Shown: piece after piece, positions 55,494-64,000 of the stretch | Numbering within the stretch: position 1 is the first letter of the stretch | How the letters are laid out: every line of letters starts with the position of its first letter | Source of the DNA: Stemphylium vesicarium | Lineage: Eukaryota > Ascomycota > Dothideomycetes > Pleosporales > Pleosporaceae | Reading direction: 5' to 3' | Assembly: GCA_004380135.1 (NCBI GenBank) | Contig: QXCR01000018.1 | Span: 186,001 to 250,000 of the forward strand | DNA: 64,000 nucleotides | The notes under the pieces: model-generated | What the model saw: the letters and a program-made list of their open reading frames with translations, nothing else | Told to the model about the DNA's origin: nothing | Databases searched by the model: none | Program-made: the position numbers and the translations under genes

Positions 55494-57461
55494 ACGTAGG
55501 TGCATAGCGAGTGGCCGGGACAAGCGAGTGGCCGGCTTTTGCCAAGACCCCGCCAAAACCACCACCATACACGACTGTACGGCACCGTCAAGAACAGTAA
55601 TCAATATTCGTATTAGACCAGATTAATTAGAAACTTCTACTATATCTTGTTTGCATGTGCGCAAGTTGTTTCCTGCCTCACCGCAGCGTCCGCAGCGTCT
55701 TTGCGATGGTTCGCCCACTTCAACGTGCGACCTCTTCTTTGCCTTCTTCCCATCGCTGCGCGCCCTAAACTCGTTTAGAGTTGTTAAGCGCACCCCCTCA
55801 GCAACTATAAGAGTGCCTTCCTTCTTTACTAGCTTTCTCTTATGCAATTTGCGTCGCGTGGCGGCCTCATTAGCTGCTTCAAGCTCAGTAATACGCTTTT
55901 GGGACAACACGAAAGCATGCGCCATCATCTCAGCGCCTTTAGAGAGGCTTTTCACCGCCTCAACCATCGAAAAAGGCGAGCTATCTACATACCTCTGAAA
56001 CCTCTCAAGGGCTAGCTTTGTTTGAGACCCTAATTCCAGGGTATTGCTTAGAATTTGCGACTGTCAGAGACTGTCTTCGACGGTAGGTAACGGTGGAGTA
56101 TGCAGGCGGACGTTAAGCGTCGATACCACAGTGTCTAGGTCGAGTAGAACTAAGCTAGCGCCTTGAAAGCCTCCTAAGATATTGCTCTTTATAATAGCAT
56201 TATTAAAAGCGGCTTTGAAGCATGGCAAGAACTCCGTTTTAGTGATGCGAGTGATCTTATTGCGCATCAGCTTCTCGACTTGGCACCCATACGCCTTCTT
56301 TAGCGGCGCAAAACAGCCAACGTCAAGCGGCTGCAGTGGGTGCGAGGAGTGTGGAGGCATGCAGAGGGTGATAATCATCTTCTTCTCGCAGAGCTGGTAA
56401 AAATTGATCGAGCTGTGGCTCTCGTGACCGTCGAGAACTAGCAGGCGGTGGCTGCCAATAACCTTCCCCTTTGTATGCCTATCAAAGTGCTTTAGCTACT
56501 TAATACTAAGCTTATTTATTGTCTAGCCGTTCTAAGAGACTGCAATTACCTAGTATTAAGATAGGCTCTCCTCCTTATACTAGGTATAGAGGTAGTGCTT
56601 ACCTTAGAAGATAATAAAGGGTAGAATTACTTACCCTATCGCGTTTATACCCTAGATAGTTGTAACCTACTCCTAGTTGCCCTGCTACACTATCTTTAGC
56701 TATCCTCGACAGTCTGCTGCTGTGACTACCGCGCCAGTCAATATCACGCCTATCATGAAGCCAGTCTCATTAAAGTTGTACGTGTCTTCGTCCTAGATGC
56801 CGTACTTAGCCTTCGTATTCTATACTAGGCAGAACCAGCCTTGTGTAACCTCAGGATCCCCGCAAAGGGCTCTACTATAGTCGTACTTTCGATTACTCTT
56901 AACTTTAAGCTTAGGGCGACGCTTTACAAAGTTCATAGCCCACCTCTTACTAACTAGCTTCTAATTGCGGATCTTAAGTAAAGAATTAGCTATCTCTTCA
57001 ACGTTAGCAAGCCTAGGCGGATATCCTTACTCTACTAGCTTAAGAATATGCCTAACAATCGTTGCCTCTTCAGATCCTCGAAGAGCCATTAAGTTAGGCG
57101 CGCGATCGCGTCGTTGAGGCGTCCCAGCGAGTCGCCTTCGTAGTGTTGCTTCAGAGACGCCATAGATAGTTCCAGCGCGTCGCATCGTTAGTGTTCGAGG
57201 GTAAAGGTCACATGTGTACCTCTTTTAGGACTAGCGTCTGTTCAGCTCGTTCCTTCTATATAGCCCGTTCTGATAGCTCACAACAACAAACAAGTTCGCA
57301 TCTCATGAGCACATTTCATCAGTTAGTGTCGCGTCTTTTTGGATAGCCTGCATATCCGCTTCGTTTGAAATCTTTTTTACGCTGTTGCGTTGGGGTATTA
57401 CGACTTGATTGAAGTTTGGTGAGGTCTTGGCAAAAGTGCGTCACTCGCTTGTGAAGTACGT
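55494..57461 (-). mobile_element. Degenerate pogo/Fot-type DNA transposon (element 1)
   Basis: A 1968-bp unit flanked by TA on both sides (55492-55493 and 57462-57463), as for Tc1/mariner-superfamily insertions. Imperfect terminal inverted repeats are visible: acaagcgagtggccggcttt then tgccaagacc near 55520-55555, against acaagcgagtgacgcacttt then tgccaagacc in the reverse complement of 57410-57455. The left end carries a second copy of gcgagtggccgg. The inside encodes a broken DDE transposase on the minus strand. The middle (56480-57010) is rich in TA, ctag and tta strings, as expected after RIP. Exact ends are inferred from the TA sites and could be off by a few bases. Confidence 0.72.
55623..57240 (-). 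pseudogene. Broken DDE transposase of element 1
   Basis: From about 57200 the minus strand encodes a helix-turn-helix start (AGTIYGVSEATLRRRLAGTP), a CENP-B-like region (KRWAMNFVKRRPKLKVKSN) and the catalytic core. The first catalytic aspartate is changed (YNFNETGFM; active relatives have NFDETGF). The second is kept (LVLDGHESHS) and the third lies in PLQPLDVGCF. The C-terminus ends with a zinc-knuckle-like CGRCGEAGNNLRTC. The frame is interrupted by many TAG and TGA codons, for example before GYPPRL, before KLVSKR and at 56064-56066, each of which one or two C-to-T or G-to-A changes can explain. It cannot encode active enzyme. Confidence 0.78.
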
Positions 57462-57463
57462 TA

Positions 57464-57526
57464 GAATAGAAAGTTATTAAGATAAAGCTCTCTTGTATAG
57501 GCTACCTTCTAGTATCTCTATAACTA
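57464..57526. other. Short AT-rich spacer between the two transposons
   Basis: About 60 bp, AT-rich, with no feature of its own. The flanking motifs ctaacgta and acgttagaat occur at the outer edges of both elements, suggesting similar target sites or an older shared unit. Confidence 0.4.
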
Positions 57527-57572
57527 ACGTATTGGATCACTCAACGGGTCGGACCAGTCAGCGGGCCACCCC
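57527..57572 (+). repeat. Left terminal inverted repeat of element 2
   Basis: 46 bp starting acgtattggatcactcaacg and ending gggccacccc. It matches the reverse complement of 59314-59359 except at the t in gggtcgg. Confidence 0.93.
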
Positions 57573-57608
57573 ACCAAACCTGACGCAACTCTCTACACAA
57601 CAACCACA

Positions 57609-59228
57609 ATGCCACGACAACAACATTCTCAACAGACTTCTCGTGAAGGCAGAGTTCTTCTAGCATCTCGTGCGCTTCAAGGAAAACGCGTAACAAGCCA
57701 GCGTCGGGCTGCCTTGTTGTTCGACGCTCCGCGAACGACGCTCCAACGCCGCCTCCAAGGTATCCAGCCTCGAGCTGTTACTAACGCCCAGAAACGGAAG
57801 CTCTCTCCTGTCAAGAAGCAATCTCTCGTTCAGTAGATCTTAGACCTTGATCGGCGAGGCTTTCCGCCTCAAATTATTGACGTACGACGAATGGCGGACG
57901 CTCTTCTCGCTGGCCGCGGCCAGGATTCACCTCCACCACCTGTTGGCCAGAAGTGGGTGTCGCGCTTTGTCAAGAGCCAGTCTGAGCTTCAGACAAAGTG
58001 GAATAGGAAGTTCCATAGCCATCGCGCTTACTGCGAGGATCCTGCCATAATCGCAGCGTGGTTTAAGCTCGTCGAGGAGACGCGCCAGGCGTACGGCATA
58101 CAGGACACAGACATCTACAACTTCGATGAGACTGGCTTTATGGTAGGCGTCGCGGCTACGTCTAAAGTCGTTACTAGCTCAGATACTACAGAACGAGCAG
58201 TCACTGTACAGCCAGGCAATCGAGACTAGGTTACCGCGGTTGAGTGTATTAACGCATCTGGTTGGTGTCTTCCGCCGTTCGTGATCCTATCTGGGAAGCT
58301 CCGCCAGGACAGCTGGTATCAACACCTGCTGCCAGACTGGGTACTCGCTGTATCAGAAAACGGCTAAACGACAGATGAGCTCGGCGTAGAATGGGTAAAG
58401 CATTTCAACAGACATACAGCGTCTCGTACGCATGGAGTCTACCGTCTCCTTATCCTAGACGGCCATAGCAGCCACGCTACGCCTGAGTTCGATCAGTACT
58501 GCACAAAGAACAAGATCATCACTCTCTGTATGCCAGTTCATACCTCTCACCTCCTGCAGCCGCTTGATGTATGTTGCTTCTCTCCGCTTAAGCGCGTGTA
58601 CGGTCACGAGATCTAGGAGCTCGCCCGCCAAGGCGTCTACCATGTTGACAAGATAGACTTCCTCACGATCTATACACGGATCCGGCCAGCAGTATTCACC
58701 CAGCAAAATATTCAGGCTGGCTTCCAAGCAACAGGACTTATCCCTCACTGTCCAGAGCGCGTTCTATCGTCGCTCACCGTCGTCCGGACGCCGTCTCCAT
58801 AAGCGACAACAGCAGATAATAACGTCGCATGGACAGCAGAGACGCCGCGTACGGTAGCGCAGCTTCAGCAGCAGGCTAAGCATCTCCATGATTGGCTCCG
58901 CCGGCAATTACAGAGCCCAACAAACCAGCTTCTCCGCCAGGTTGTTAAAAGCTGCCAGGTTGCAATGCAATCAGCAACCATACTTGCTGAAGAGAATAGA
59001 AAGCTACGTACAGCTAGTCAGCGCCAGCGACGTAGGAGAGACCAGCGGCGTCAGTATATAGCTCGTGGAGGGGCGCTACAAGCTCAGCAAGGCCAGCAGC
59101 TTGCGGTAGAGGCAGAAAGGGTGGTCGCGGAGGCTGAACAAACTCAGGCTACTCAGGGACGTCAGCGCGCACCACCAACGTGTACGAAGTGCTACGTTCA
59201 AGGACACACGCGGATTCAATGTAAATGA
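57609..59228 (+). pseudogene. DDE transposase of element 2, inactivated only by stop codons
   Basis: One continuous 540-codon frame runs from ATG 57609 to TGA 59226-59228, broken by five internal stops: TAG 57834-57836, TAG 58227-58229, TAA 58365-58367, TAG 58614-58616 and TAA 58800-58802. There is no frameshift. Domains in order are an N-terminal HTH (TSQRRAALLFDAPRTTLQRRL), a CENP-B-type region (VGQKWVSRFVKSQSELQ), the DDE core with all three acidic sites intact (YNFDETGFM, LLILDGHSSH, LLQPLDVCCF), then a coiled Gln/Arg-rich tail and a zinc knuckle CTKCYVQGHTRIQC. Each stop can come from CAG, CAA or TGG by transitions, which is the RIP pattern. Confidence 0.88.
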
Positions 59229-59313
59229 TAATTAGCTAGCTATCTACAGAATTCTATGCTGTTATCTTATGTTGTTGTGGAGCTATCGTGCAGAGTATCG
59301 CGTCAGGCTTAGA

Positions 59314-59359
59314 GGGGTGGCCCGCTGACTGGTCCGGCCCGTTGAGTGATCCAATACGT
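59314..59359 (-). repeat. Right terminal inverted repeat of element 2
   Basis: 46 bp beginning ggggtggcccgctgactggt and ending ccaatacgt, the inverted partner of 57527-57572. Confidence 0.93.
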
Positions 59360-59361
59360 TA

Positions 59362-59660
59362 GAATTTATTAACCAAATTTTTAGAGAATTCTATTAAGTA
59401 GATCTCTAGATCTAGACCCCTGTAGTTTTGGATTTTGTTAGGGATTTTGGGTGGGCCACGAAGCCTACCGGGCCACGAAGCATGCACCTACGTTATGCCG
59501 CAACTATCGAAATCTTGTACATGGATTTGCAGATTGATTGGGTACTCGTCAGGTGTTCTGAAGTGAAGCAAGGAGATGAGCTGACCGAGGGAGAAGGGAG
59601 CTCGCTGTCGTCGTAATCCGTTACCAGGGTCGGTGAATGTCGTCGAGGATGAGGAGACAT
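59362..59660. other. Spacer between element 2 and the pheromone-like gene
   Basis: About 300 bp, AT-rich near the element (59361-59420). It holds the 3' flank of the pheromone-like gene and no gene of its own. Confidence 0.4.
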
Positions 59661-59993
59661 CTACTCCTCACGCTTGCCATGAGGCATGCCGTAGGGACGG
59701 TGCCAGGTCCAACTGGGCTTGGCAGCATCCGCATCTGCATCACGCTTTCCGTGAGGCATGCCGTATGGGCGGTGCCATGTCCACTTAGGCTTGGCGGCAT
59801 CCGCGTCACGCTTCTCGAAGTTTCCTTCAAAGGATTCCGGTTCTTCCTCAGGGAATTCAAGCACTTCAGGTTCGGCTTCGACAGGAGCGAGGGTGGTCTC
59901 AGCCGAGACAGCGGCTTTGGCGGGTGCTGGGAGAGCGGCACCGCTGACGGTGGCCGCCAAAATGGCGGAGGCAATGACGGCGTTGATTCTCAT
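59661..59993 (-). CDS. Alpha-pheromone-type precursor (Kex2-processed secreted peptide)
   Basis: Single exon of 110 residues. It begins with a signal peptide (MRINAVIASAILAATVSGA), then an acidic pro-region (about residues 20-60, rich in Glu and Pro). Two peptide repeats follow, each after a KR site: WTWHRPYGMPHG at 71-82 and 95-106. The linkers are DADAAKPK and DADADAAKPS. The layout of signal, pro-region, KR sites and Asp-Ala dipeptides (targets of Ste13-type aminopeptidase) is that of fungal alpha-factor precursors, made by one mating type and sensed by the Ste2-class receptor. The protein ends KREE, so the second peptide is also released by Kex2. Only two copies are present. The alternative is another Kex2-processed peptide, but no DUF3328-type maturation gene is nearby. 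Confidence 0.85.
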   Translation of the reverse strand: MRINAVIASAILAATVSGAALPAPAKAAVSAETTLAPVEAEPEVLEFPEEEPESFEGNFEKRDADAAKPKWTWHRPYGMPHGKRDADADAAKPSWTWHRPYGMPHGKREE

Positions 59994-61569
59994 GATATTC
60001 GAATCAGATGTTATCAGGTAATAATGAATGGAGTAAGTTGGGACGGATCGACTGGTAATCAAATGATTGATGGAGGTCGTTGTGCTGCAGTCGGTGGTGA
60101 GAATATATCGTGCAGAGCATGATGGATATTTATGCTCGAGAACCGTACACAGGCACAAAGGGTGGTTTCGAGATACGGTTCGCTCAATAGCATCAATAGA
60201 CGCCATACCCGTCACGATAAATAGGCTTGCAAACACTGAAGCCAATGGCCTATTCATCCAAGCACGGGACGCCTATTCAGGTGAAGGCAAAGTCCCAAAG
60301 GGATCGCCCTGAATAGAAGTCGATGAGATCTGAAAGAAAGAAAACTTCGACGCAAACGAGGTCGTCCATGCCGCAAAGGCCACTTATAGTGACGGATCAT
60401 TTGCTTCCAGAATTCTTTTAGCGCCTCGTACGCATAATCAGGGTATGAGGCTGATAAAATCCTCGCACTCTCTTTGAAATACAGGCAAGGAATTACTGTA
60501 GTTATAAAAGAAGGTGTCGTTGTGGAGGTGTAGTGTTGGGATTCCCTCTTATGGGTGTGAATAGCTTCAATAGCAACCCTGGGCTTGGCATGTACCACTG
60601 GCGCCAAAGTTCGAGCGGACGACAGGCCACACACTACGAGCTGGAACATGACTGGTTTGTAGGTTACTGTCTGCAAGTTACGCTAGGAAACAGACCCAAT
60701 ATCTGGGTATTCGTCGATTTCGAGGCGGCTCACCTTCTGAAGAGCCATGTGCCAACAAGGAGTATTACGCACATTAGTGTATTGTCGGGCTTATGGAAGC
60801 GGATTGACAATGAAAGCGAATAGGATCTATGCTTATTGACAGACGGGGGACTTGTTACTCGGTCTATGAGGACTGCAACCCGTTTAATTATGAGATGCGT
60901 ATTCCGTTCCAATGGCCAATATTGCGAAGGCTCGAGATCGATACGAAGTGTAGAACTGATTGAAGAGTATCGAATTGCTCAATCGAATGACTAGAGCGCT
61001 ATGTTGACCGAGGAGAGCTGGAGGCTGATATCGGTGCATTTTCTGGACATGCGTGAAGTCGTGAGTAGGGATTTCGGATTCGGTGTGAGATCGCGCCCGA
61101 TAGTGGACTGCATGTGCTCAATTATTGATGGAGCATGCGTTTTGACGTCCCCTTGCTGGTCTGTGAGCCATCGAGGCTGAGTCCTCATCCGAGGACGGTG
61201 ACAGGGAGGATTGGTATAGATCGTCTTGACTAATTGATCTTATGATGATGAGGAAATATCAAGCCGAATCTTATCATAGCGTCGTCCCTTTATCTGACAT
61301 GCGGTTTGGAACTAGTTGTGATTTGATGAAGAGCTGATTGACAGAGCTAGCAGGAGGGACAAAACCACGACATACAAATCTGCAAGTGTTTCCTTACGTG
61401 ATGGGTTTCTTGCCTGCTAGAGCCAGAAGCAATACTGTTCGTGAAGTTGCGGAGGGATACGTAAGTTGAGGGACGTCTCGGCTGATTAAGCTAGCGCCAC
61501 ACGTGGCTGCGCGCCGAAAGTCCGCGCGAGATTTGTCGCGGCTTAGACATGTGAGACGACAATGAGAGA
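59994..61569. other. Divergent intergenic region, pheromone-like gene and MSM1 promoters
   Basis: About 1.6 kb. A plus-strand taaatatcc string (read from the minus strand as atggatatttatg, near 60120-60132) lies about 130 bp before the pheromone ATG and may be its TATA region. Frames of up to 140 codons on the minus strand (60254-60676) show no motif and are not credited. Confidence 0.4.
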
Positions 61570-63576
61570 ATGTACTCCAGAATAGCCAAAACAACGGCTC
61601 CGGCTTTTCGCGGAATACTTTCCGGCCTTTCGAGGCGCTCGCCATGGATCTGTTTGTCGTATGCAGTTCGTAGCAGTCACCGTCGAAGAGCAATTACCAC
61701 CCAAACGTCTGTCGAGAAACCCTACTACATCACGACACCCATATTCTATGTCAATGCTGCCCCTCATGTTGGCCACCTGTATACCATGGTCCTTACGGAC
61801 ATTATTAAGCGTTGGCATGAACTGAAAGGCGAGAAAGCACTTCTGTGCACGGGTACAGATGAGCACGGCTTGAAGGTGACCTCGCTTCACGAATGTAAAT
61901 GACATACGCTAATTAAAGCCAGGTGCAAAGGGCTGCAGCAAAGGCTGGTATCGATCCAAAGCTATTCTGCGATAAAGGCGCCGAAATCTTTCAAGTACGC
62001 ATGCACGCATAGCGAAGCCCCGCTATCGATACTTACCCCTCCAAGGAACTTGCGCAGAAAGCGGAGATCGCGAACGACCATTTCGTACGAACGACGGACC
62101 GAGAACATAAGGATGCAGTGGAATATGCATGGGTACGGGATCTCGGGACAGTGTGTTGGGCGCAATGAAAGCTGATGGCGGACAGTTTTTGCTGCAAGAG
62201 AAGGGTCTCATATACGAGCAGAAGCATGAGGGCTGGTACTCGGTCACAGACGAATGCTTCTACCCGCAGTCGGCAATTCAGCCATATCTCGACCCGCCTA
62301 CAGGACGGAAGATAATGGTATGGTCTAGCTGGTTTCTTGTCGTTGTTCGAACTGACCAGACTGCAGACCTCAATCGAAACGGGTAGCGAAGTGGAGTGGT
62401 CTTCCGAAGAAAACTACCACTTCCGTCTTTCGGCTTTCCGCGATAATTTGCTGGAGTTTTTCAAAAACAACCCAGAATGGATAACACCGGAACACCGGAT
62501 GAAGGAGGTTGTGCAAGCGGTCGAGTCAGGCCTGGAGGATCTATCCATTTCCCGGCCATACGACCGACTCACATGGGGAATCCGTGTTCCTGGAGATGAT
62601 TCGCAGACCATCTACGTATGGCTGGATGCACTCATGAACTACGCTACGAAAGCTGGCTACCCATGGACCCCAGGCCAAGAACAATCAGGAGGCTGGCCCG
62701 CCGACTGCCATGTCATTGGAAAAGACATTGTTCGCTTCCATTGCATCTATTGGCCTGCTTTCCTCATGGCTCTTGGACTTCCTCTCCCGAAAAAGATTCT
62801 GACCCATGCTCACTGGACTCTTGGGGGCTCTAAGATGTCCAAGTCAACAGGAAGAGTCGTTGACCCCTTTCATGCTCTTGATCGGTTCGGACCGGATGTC
62901 ATGCGCTTCTACATGGCCCGGGAGGGTGGCATACAGGACGACGCTAATTATGACAACCTTCGCATCGTTGGACTGTACACCAAATTTCTGAACCAGCAAC
63001 TCGGTAATTTAGCCTCCCGTGTCACAAGAGGTAAGAAGTGGAGCGTTCGAGGTGCAGTTGAGCGCATTGGTAGCAAGCCGACAGAGGAATGGGAGGAAGG
63101 CCCGGGTTCTAGGTTCTACAACAACTCGCTCACCTCCATCGCCTCTGAGGTAGATACGTCTTTCGATGCCTATGATCCACGCAAAGCAGTAACTCAAATC
63201 AGCGACTTCGTGCGAAGCGTAAGACTTCCAATACCTTTGTCATTGTTTTCTTGCTAATCTAGATAAGGCAAACGCATTCCTTCAAATGTCAAAACCTTGG
63301 GAAAAAGTGTTGCCCTATGCCCCTGGCGAACCAGGCGAAGAAGTAGACAAGATCATCTACCTCGCCTCGGAGGCTCTACGTATCACTGGTATCATGCTAC
63401 AGCCGTACATGCCGAACAAGGCAAGGATGTTGCTCGACCAACTGGGTGTGCAACCTGATCATAGAACGCTAGAGCACTGCAAGCCTGGTGCCGATTTGGA
63501 CTATGGCACTCCACTGGTGGAGCTGGGTGTTTCGCACAAGGGCGTGTTGTTCCCACCTCTCTCGAGCGAAGAGTAA
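61570..63576 (+). CDS. MSM1: Mitochondrial methionyl-tRNA synthetase
   Basis: Six exons, 61570-61875, 61923-61994, 62046-62132, 62186-62317, 62367-63218 and 63268-63576, with five introns of 47-53 bp, all phase 0; 585 residues. An Arg/Ser-rich presequence (about residues 1-50) points to mitochondria. The class I synthetase signature HVGH lies in FYVNAAPHVGHLYT, and CTGTDEHGLKVQ follows. HEGWYSVTDECFYP precedes the core WGIRVPGD...IYVWLDALMNY, and the KMSKS loop reads GGSKMSKSTGRVVDP. A helical anticodon-binding domain ends the protein. It charges tRNA(Met) for mitochondrial translation. All splice joins restore conserved sequence, e.g. EYAW|FLLQEKG and FVRS|ANAFLQ. Confidence 0.95.
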
Positions 63577-63939
63577 ACCTTGTATACTTGTGTATTATAC
63601 GTGACTGTAAATGGAAAAAATATGATTTCCAATACCACTGCAAAATGTCGAGCTTGGCTCATTCTGCGAACTAGTTCGCCAGGTCAAGCGTTGATCTTCG
63701 TGTGACTGGCACCTTCGTGCAGGGCTAAGCCTGGCGCGCGCCAAGGCCGACATCATCGCGCGACCTAAACATTTCCCAGTGAACATTCTCATCTTTGCCC
63801 TGTCACGTCTCCGCCACCACCACGCTTCCCACTTCTCGCTCTAAAGTCGCACCCGTCGCATAGGCTCCCTCTGGAATCTTCGTCTTCTCAGAAGATACGA
63901 AACGTCGCACCCACGTACCCGCAGTCTTTCTACCTCATC
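63577..63939. other. Intergenic region at the right end
   Basis: MSM1 3' flank and the C/T-rich leader of the gene starting at 63940; nothing else seen. Confidence 0.45.
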
Positions 63940-64000
63940 ATGGCCGCCCCAAAGCAGGGCGGCTTCAAAATGTCGCTGGGGGCTCTAAAGGCAAAGCCAG
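63940..64000 (+). CDS. Start of a further gene, cut by the window edge
   Basis: An ATG with strong context (catcATGGCC) after a C/T-rich leader opens a frame reading MAAPKQGGFKMSLGALKAKP to the window end. The Gly/Lys/Ala-rich opening with SLGALKAKP resembles the N-termini of some fungal nuclear or splicing proteins, but 20 residues are too few to name it. Confidence 0.6.
   Translation, partial: MAAPKQGGFKMSLGALKAKP

Larger units (their letters stand above)
57527..59359 (+). mobile_element. pogo/Fot-type DNA transposon relic with near-perfect TIRs (element 2)
   Basis: A 1833-bp element with 46-bp terminal inverted repeats differing at a single base, flanked by TA target duplications (57525-57526 and 59360-59361). 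The size, TA target and single DDE transposase with a C-terminal zinc knuckle fit Fot1/pogo-type elements of ascomycetes, such as the Molly and Pixie elements described from Parastagonospora. Identity with a named family cannot be claimed without a search. The single TIR mismatch points to a fairly young insertion, yet the transposase is dead through in-frame stops. Confidence 0.9.

Noticed and set aside
57609..59228. Stop-codon readthrough or recoding as explanation for the five internal stops
   Set aside because: The stops fall at positions where relatives have Gln or Trp and fit transitions; nearby element 1 is decayed in the same way, so RIP is the simpler account.
59661..59993. Kex2-processed cyclic RiPP (ustiloxin/DUF3328 type) instead of a pheromone
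   Set aside because: No DUF3328, tyrosinase or other maturation gene is nearby, and the Asp-Ala linkers and copy layout fit an alpha-factor precursor better.
60254..60676. 140-codon minus-strand frame between the pheromone-like gene and MSM1
   Set aside because: No signal, motif or coding-like composition; it overlaps the likely promoter region.
1..64000. Secondary-metabolite cluster or CRISPR-like array
   Set aside because: No polyketide, peptide-synthetase or terpene core enzyme and no regularly spaced direct repeats were seen; the sequence is eukaryotic.

Overview
The window looks like nuclear DNA of a filamentous ascomycete, most likely a Dothideomycete of the order Pleosporales. The signs are many short GT-AG introns (about 47-80 bp, often with a CTAAC or CTGAC branch site), fungal gene families (Zn2Cys6 regulator, ATG5, Tsl1-type trehalose subunit, DUF4419, DUF7704), an alpha-pheromone-type precursor, and pogo/Fot-type transposons broken by nonsense codons of the kind left by repeat-induced point mutation (RIP). 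In the SDH2 protein the conserved histidine falls at residue 277, the number used for Alternaria SdhB. The species itself is inferred, not shown.

Layout. 0.8-4 kb: a DapA-family lyase/aldolase converges on an aldehyde dehydrogenase. 4.9-7.9 kb: a nonsense-broken BTB-like relic and a small BTB-like gene. 8.5-11.4 kb: a trehalose synthase-complex subunit with altered phosphatase motifs. 12.9-17.3 kb: a DUF7704 membrane protein and two unrecognised proteins. 18.5-23.9 kb: SDH2, a DUF4419 protein, an unrecognised protein, and ATG5. 25.8 kb: a 63-residue membrane protein. 27.5-30.3 kb: a second broken BTB-like gene and an intact BTB-like gene. 30.4-39.2 kb: CobW GTPase, a small disordered protein, MSH3 and gamma-glutamyltransferase. 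40.2-46.7 kb: PRP39, an unrecognised protein, and a PRO1/ADV-1-like Zn2Cys6 regulator. 46.7-50.3 kb is a gene-poor 3.5 kb gap. 50.3-52.8 kb: a SAM-PH protein of the Boi/Pob1 type. 55.5-59.4 kb: two degenerate DNA transposons lying almost end to end. 59.7-60.0 kb: a small pheromone-like secreted precursor. 61.6-63.6 kb: mitochondrial methionyl-tRNA synthetase. A further gene starts at 63.94 kb and runs off the end.

Most of the window is ordinary housekeeping sequence, and neighbours are mostly unrelated in function. The accessory signals are the four BTB-like loci (two broken), the RIP-like transposon pair, and the pheromone-like gene about 300 bp from that pair. Gene models were assembled by eye from frame, splice-site and phase agreement. 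No transcript or database evidence was available.
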